A stretch of 64,000 nucleotides of DNA from Amycolatopsis jiangsuensis. Lineage in GTDB: Bacteria > Actinomycetota > Actinomycetes > Mycobacteriales > Pseudonocardiaceae. The notes under the pieces are model-generated. The model did not search any database and was not told where the DNA came from. It saw only the letters and a program-made list of their open reading frames with translations. The stretch spans positions 5,358,501-5,422,500 of the forward strand of contig NZ_JACHMG010000001.1 in NCBI RefSeq assembly GCF_014204865.1. The letters are read 5' to 3'. Position numbers and translations under genes: made by a program. The first letter of the stretch is position 1. The number at the start of each line of letters is the position of its first letter. Below, piece after piece: positions 63,245-64,000 of the stretch.

Positions 63245-64000
63245 ATGCGAGGCACGGCCATGCTCACCCCCCGGATCCGTACGCTGGGCGCCGCCCTGCG
63301 CGACGCTCGGCTCGAGGCCCATTTCGGCGTCCGCGAACTGGCCCGGCGAGTCGGCGCGAACCCGGCACTGCTGTCGAACTGGGAACTGGGCCAACGGGTC
63401 CCCGGCATCGAGGACGTAGCCGGGATCCTCGGCGCGCTCGGCGTGGTCGGGGAGGACAAACAACGAATCCTGTGCCTGGCGCGCGGAACCTCCGATCCCG
63501 GATGGATCACGCTCGGCAGGCAGGCCGAACCGGAGCACATGGCGGGCCTGCTCGCGTGTGAACGGGCGGCCACCTCGCTCGTCGAATGGCATCCGCTGCT
63601 GGTGCCCGGGCTGTTGCAGATCCCGGACTACGCCCGCGCGCTGTTCGCCTCGGACGGGCTGCCGCCGGCGGCAGCCGAACGGCAGGCGGACGCCCGCGTC
63701 GCCCGCCGGCCACTGGTGGTGGGCCCGCGGGCCGTCCCGTTCGAGGCACTGATCGGCGAGGCGGCGCTGTACAACCCGGTCGGCGGCGCGGAGACGATGG
63801 CGCGGCAGCTGCGGTTCATCGCCGACCTCGCGACCACGTCGCCGCGGCTGCGCGTACGGATCGTGCGGGTCGACGTCGGCGAGCATCCCGGGCTGGGCGG
63901 GCAGTTCACCCTCTACGCGATGCGCGGCGCGGATCCGATCGTCTACTTCGAGCACTACAGCTCGGGTGCGTTCATCCTGGACGCCGGTGACGTCGGGACC
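63245..64000 (+). CDS. HTH (Xre)-DUF5753 regulator, runs off right edge
   Basis: The frame is open from ATG 63245 (or ATG 63260, preceded by CGAGG) to the window end, 252 codons without a stop. Residues of about 10-60 form an Xre-type helix-turn-helix: LRDARLEAHFGVRELARRVGANPALLSNWELGQRVPGIEDV. DUF5753 follows: CERAATSLVEWHPLLVPGLLQIPDYARALF and LGGQFTLYAMRGADPIVYFEHYSSG. These regulators usually pair with a DUF397 protein, whose gene would lie to the right. Confidence 0.88.
   Translation, partial: MRGTAMLTPRIRTLGAALRDARLEAHFGVRELARRVGANPALLSNWELGQRVPGIEDVAGILGALGVVGEDKQRILCLARGTSDPGWITLGRQAEPEHMAGLLACERAATSLVEWHPLLVPGLLQIPDYARALFASDGLPPAAAERQADARVARRPLVVGPRAVPFEALIGEAALYNPVGGAETMARQLRFIADLATTSPRLRVRIVRVDVGEHPGLGGQFTLYAMRGADPIVYFEHYSSGAFILDAGDVGT

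Overview
The window is GC-rich chromosomal DNA from an actinobacterium, most likely a member of the Pseudonocardiaceae (Amycolatopsis-like). Evidence: very high third-position GC, frequent GTG starts with GTGA/ATGA overlaps, an HspR/HAIR heat-shock circuit, a DasR-type operator, F420- and mycothiol-type enzymes, and DUF5753/DUF397 and DUF3151 families. From memory, the order dcd, etfD, dnaK-grpE-dnaJ1-hspR, clpB, flavohaemoglobin, pyrE, trmH, GH76, dedA, fba, DUF3151 resembles, with rearrangement, the Mycobacterium tuberculosis Rv0321-Rv0385 block. This looks like a conserved core region with lineage-specific insertions, not a mobile island. I see no rRNA, tRNA, CRISPR array, prophage or insertion sequence.

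Layout. 1-8.3 kb: 3' end of dcd, a sugar porter, a cation diffusion facilitator, a membrane iron-sulfur ETF dehydrogenase (etfD-like), an SMR pump with its TetR regulator, a PEBP protein and two small envelope proteins. 8.3-12.7 kb: dnaK-grpE-dnaJ-hspR operon behind a HAIR operator; clpB at 18.5 kb has its own HAIR site. 13-18.5 kb: a globin-reductase, then a MarR regulator with a DHA2-type exporter carrying a C-terminal beta-sandwich tail, then another MFS protein. 21-28.4 kb: a decayed DUF5753 regulator, a membrane-anchored Pro-rich protein, a gene with a 33-bp tandem repeat, an SDR and a MacB-like ABC exporter. 28.4-33.8 kb: pyrE, an ECF sigma/Asp23 envelope operon, DUF2784, a TrmH methyltransferase and a GH76 glycosidase.

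33.8-41.2 kb: a sugar-uptake locus. A LacI regulator faces a frcBCA-like ABC transporter with a PfkB kinase, a uridine-kinase-like FrcK and an SDR; a perfect 24-bp operator lies between them and a LacI paralogue without a DNA-binding domain lies beside it. 41.3-49.5 kb: VOC protein, two DedA proteins, a second MarR-DHA2 exporter cassette that ends in a YceI protein with the same beta-sandwich module, a PPOX protein and a D-lactate/glycolate dehydrogenase-like flavoprotein. 49.6-53.2 kb: a low-complexity tail-anchored protein, nagA with a DasR site, an ECF sigma factor and a YciI protein. 53.2-60.5 kb: a redox cluster whose core is a translationally coupled operon of a Baeyer-Villiger-type monooxygenase, a probable diiron ferritin-fold enzyme and a ferredoxin-type reductase. 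60.6-64 kb: class II fba, a Phd-VapC-type toxin-antitoxin pair, DUF3151, and an HTH-DUF5753 regulator running off the right edge.

The two most interesting systems are (i) the duplicated MarR-exporter cassettes with cytosolic carboxypeptidase-regulatory-like modules shared between pump and YceI protein, and (ii) the monooxygenase-diiron-reductase operon, whose middle gene belongs to a family usually labelled metal-dependent hydrolase but shows the residue pattern of a diiron oxygenase.
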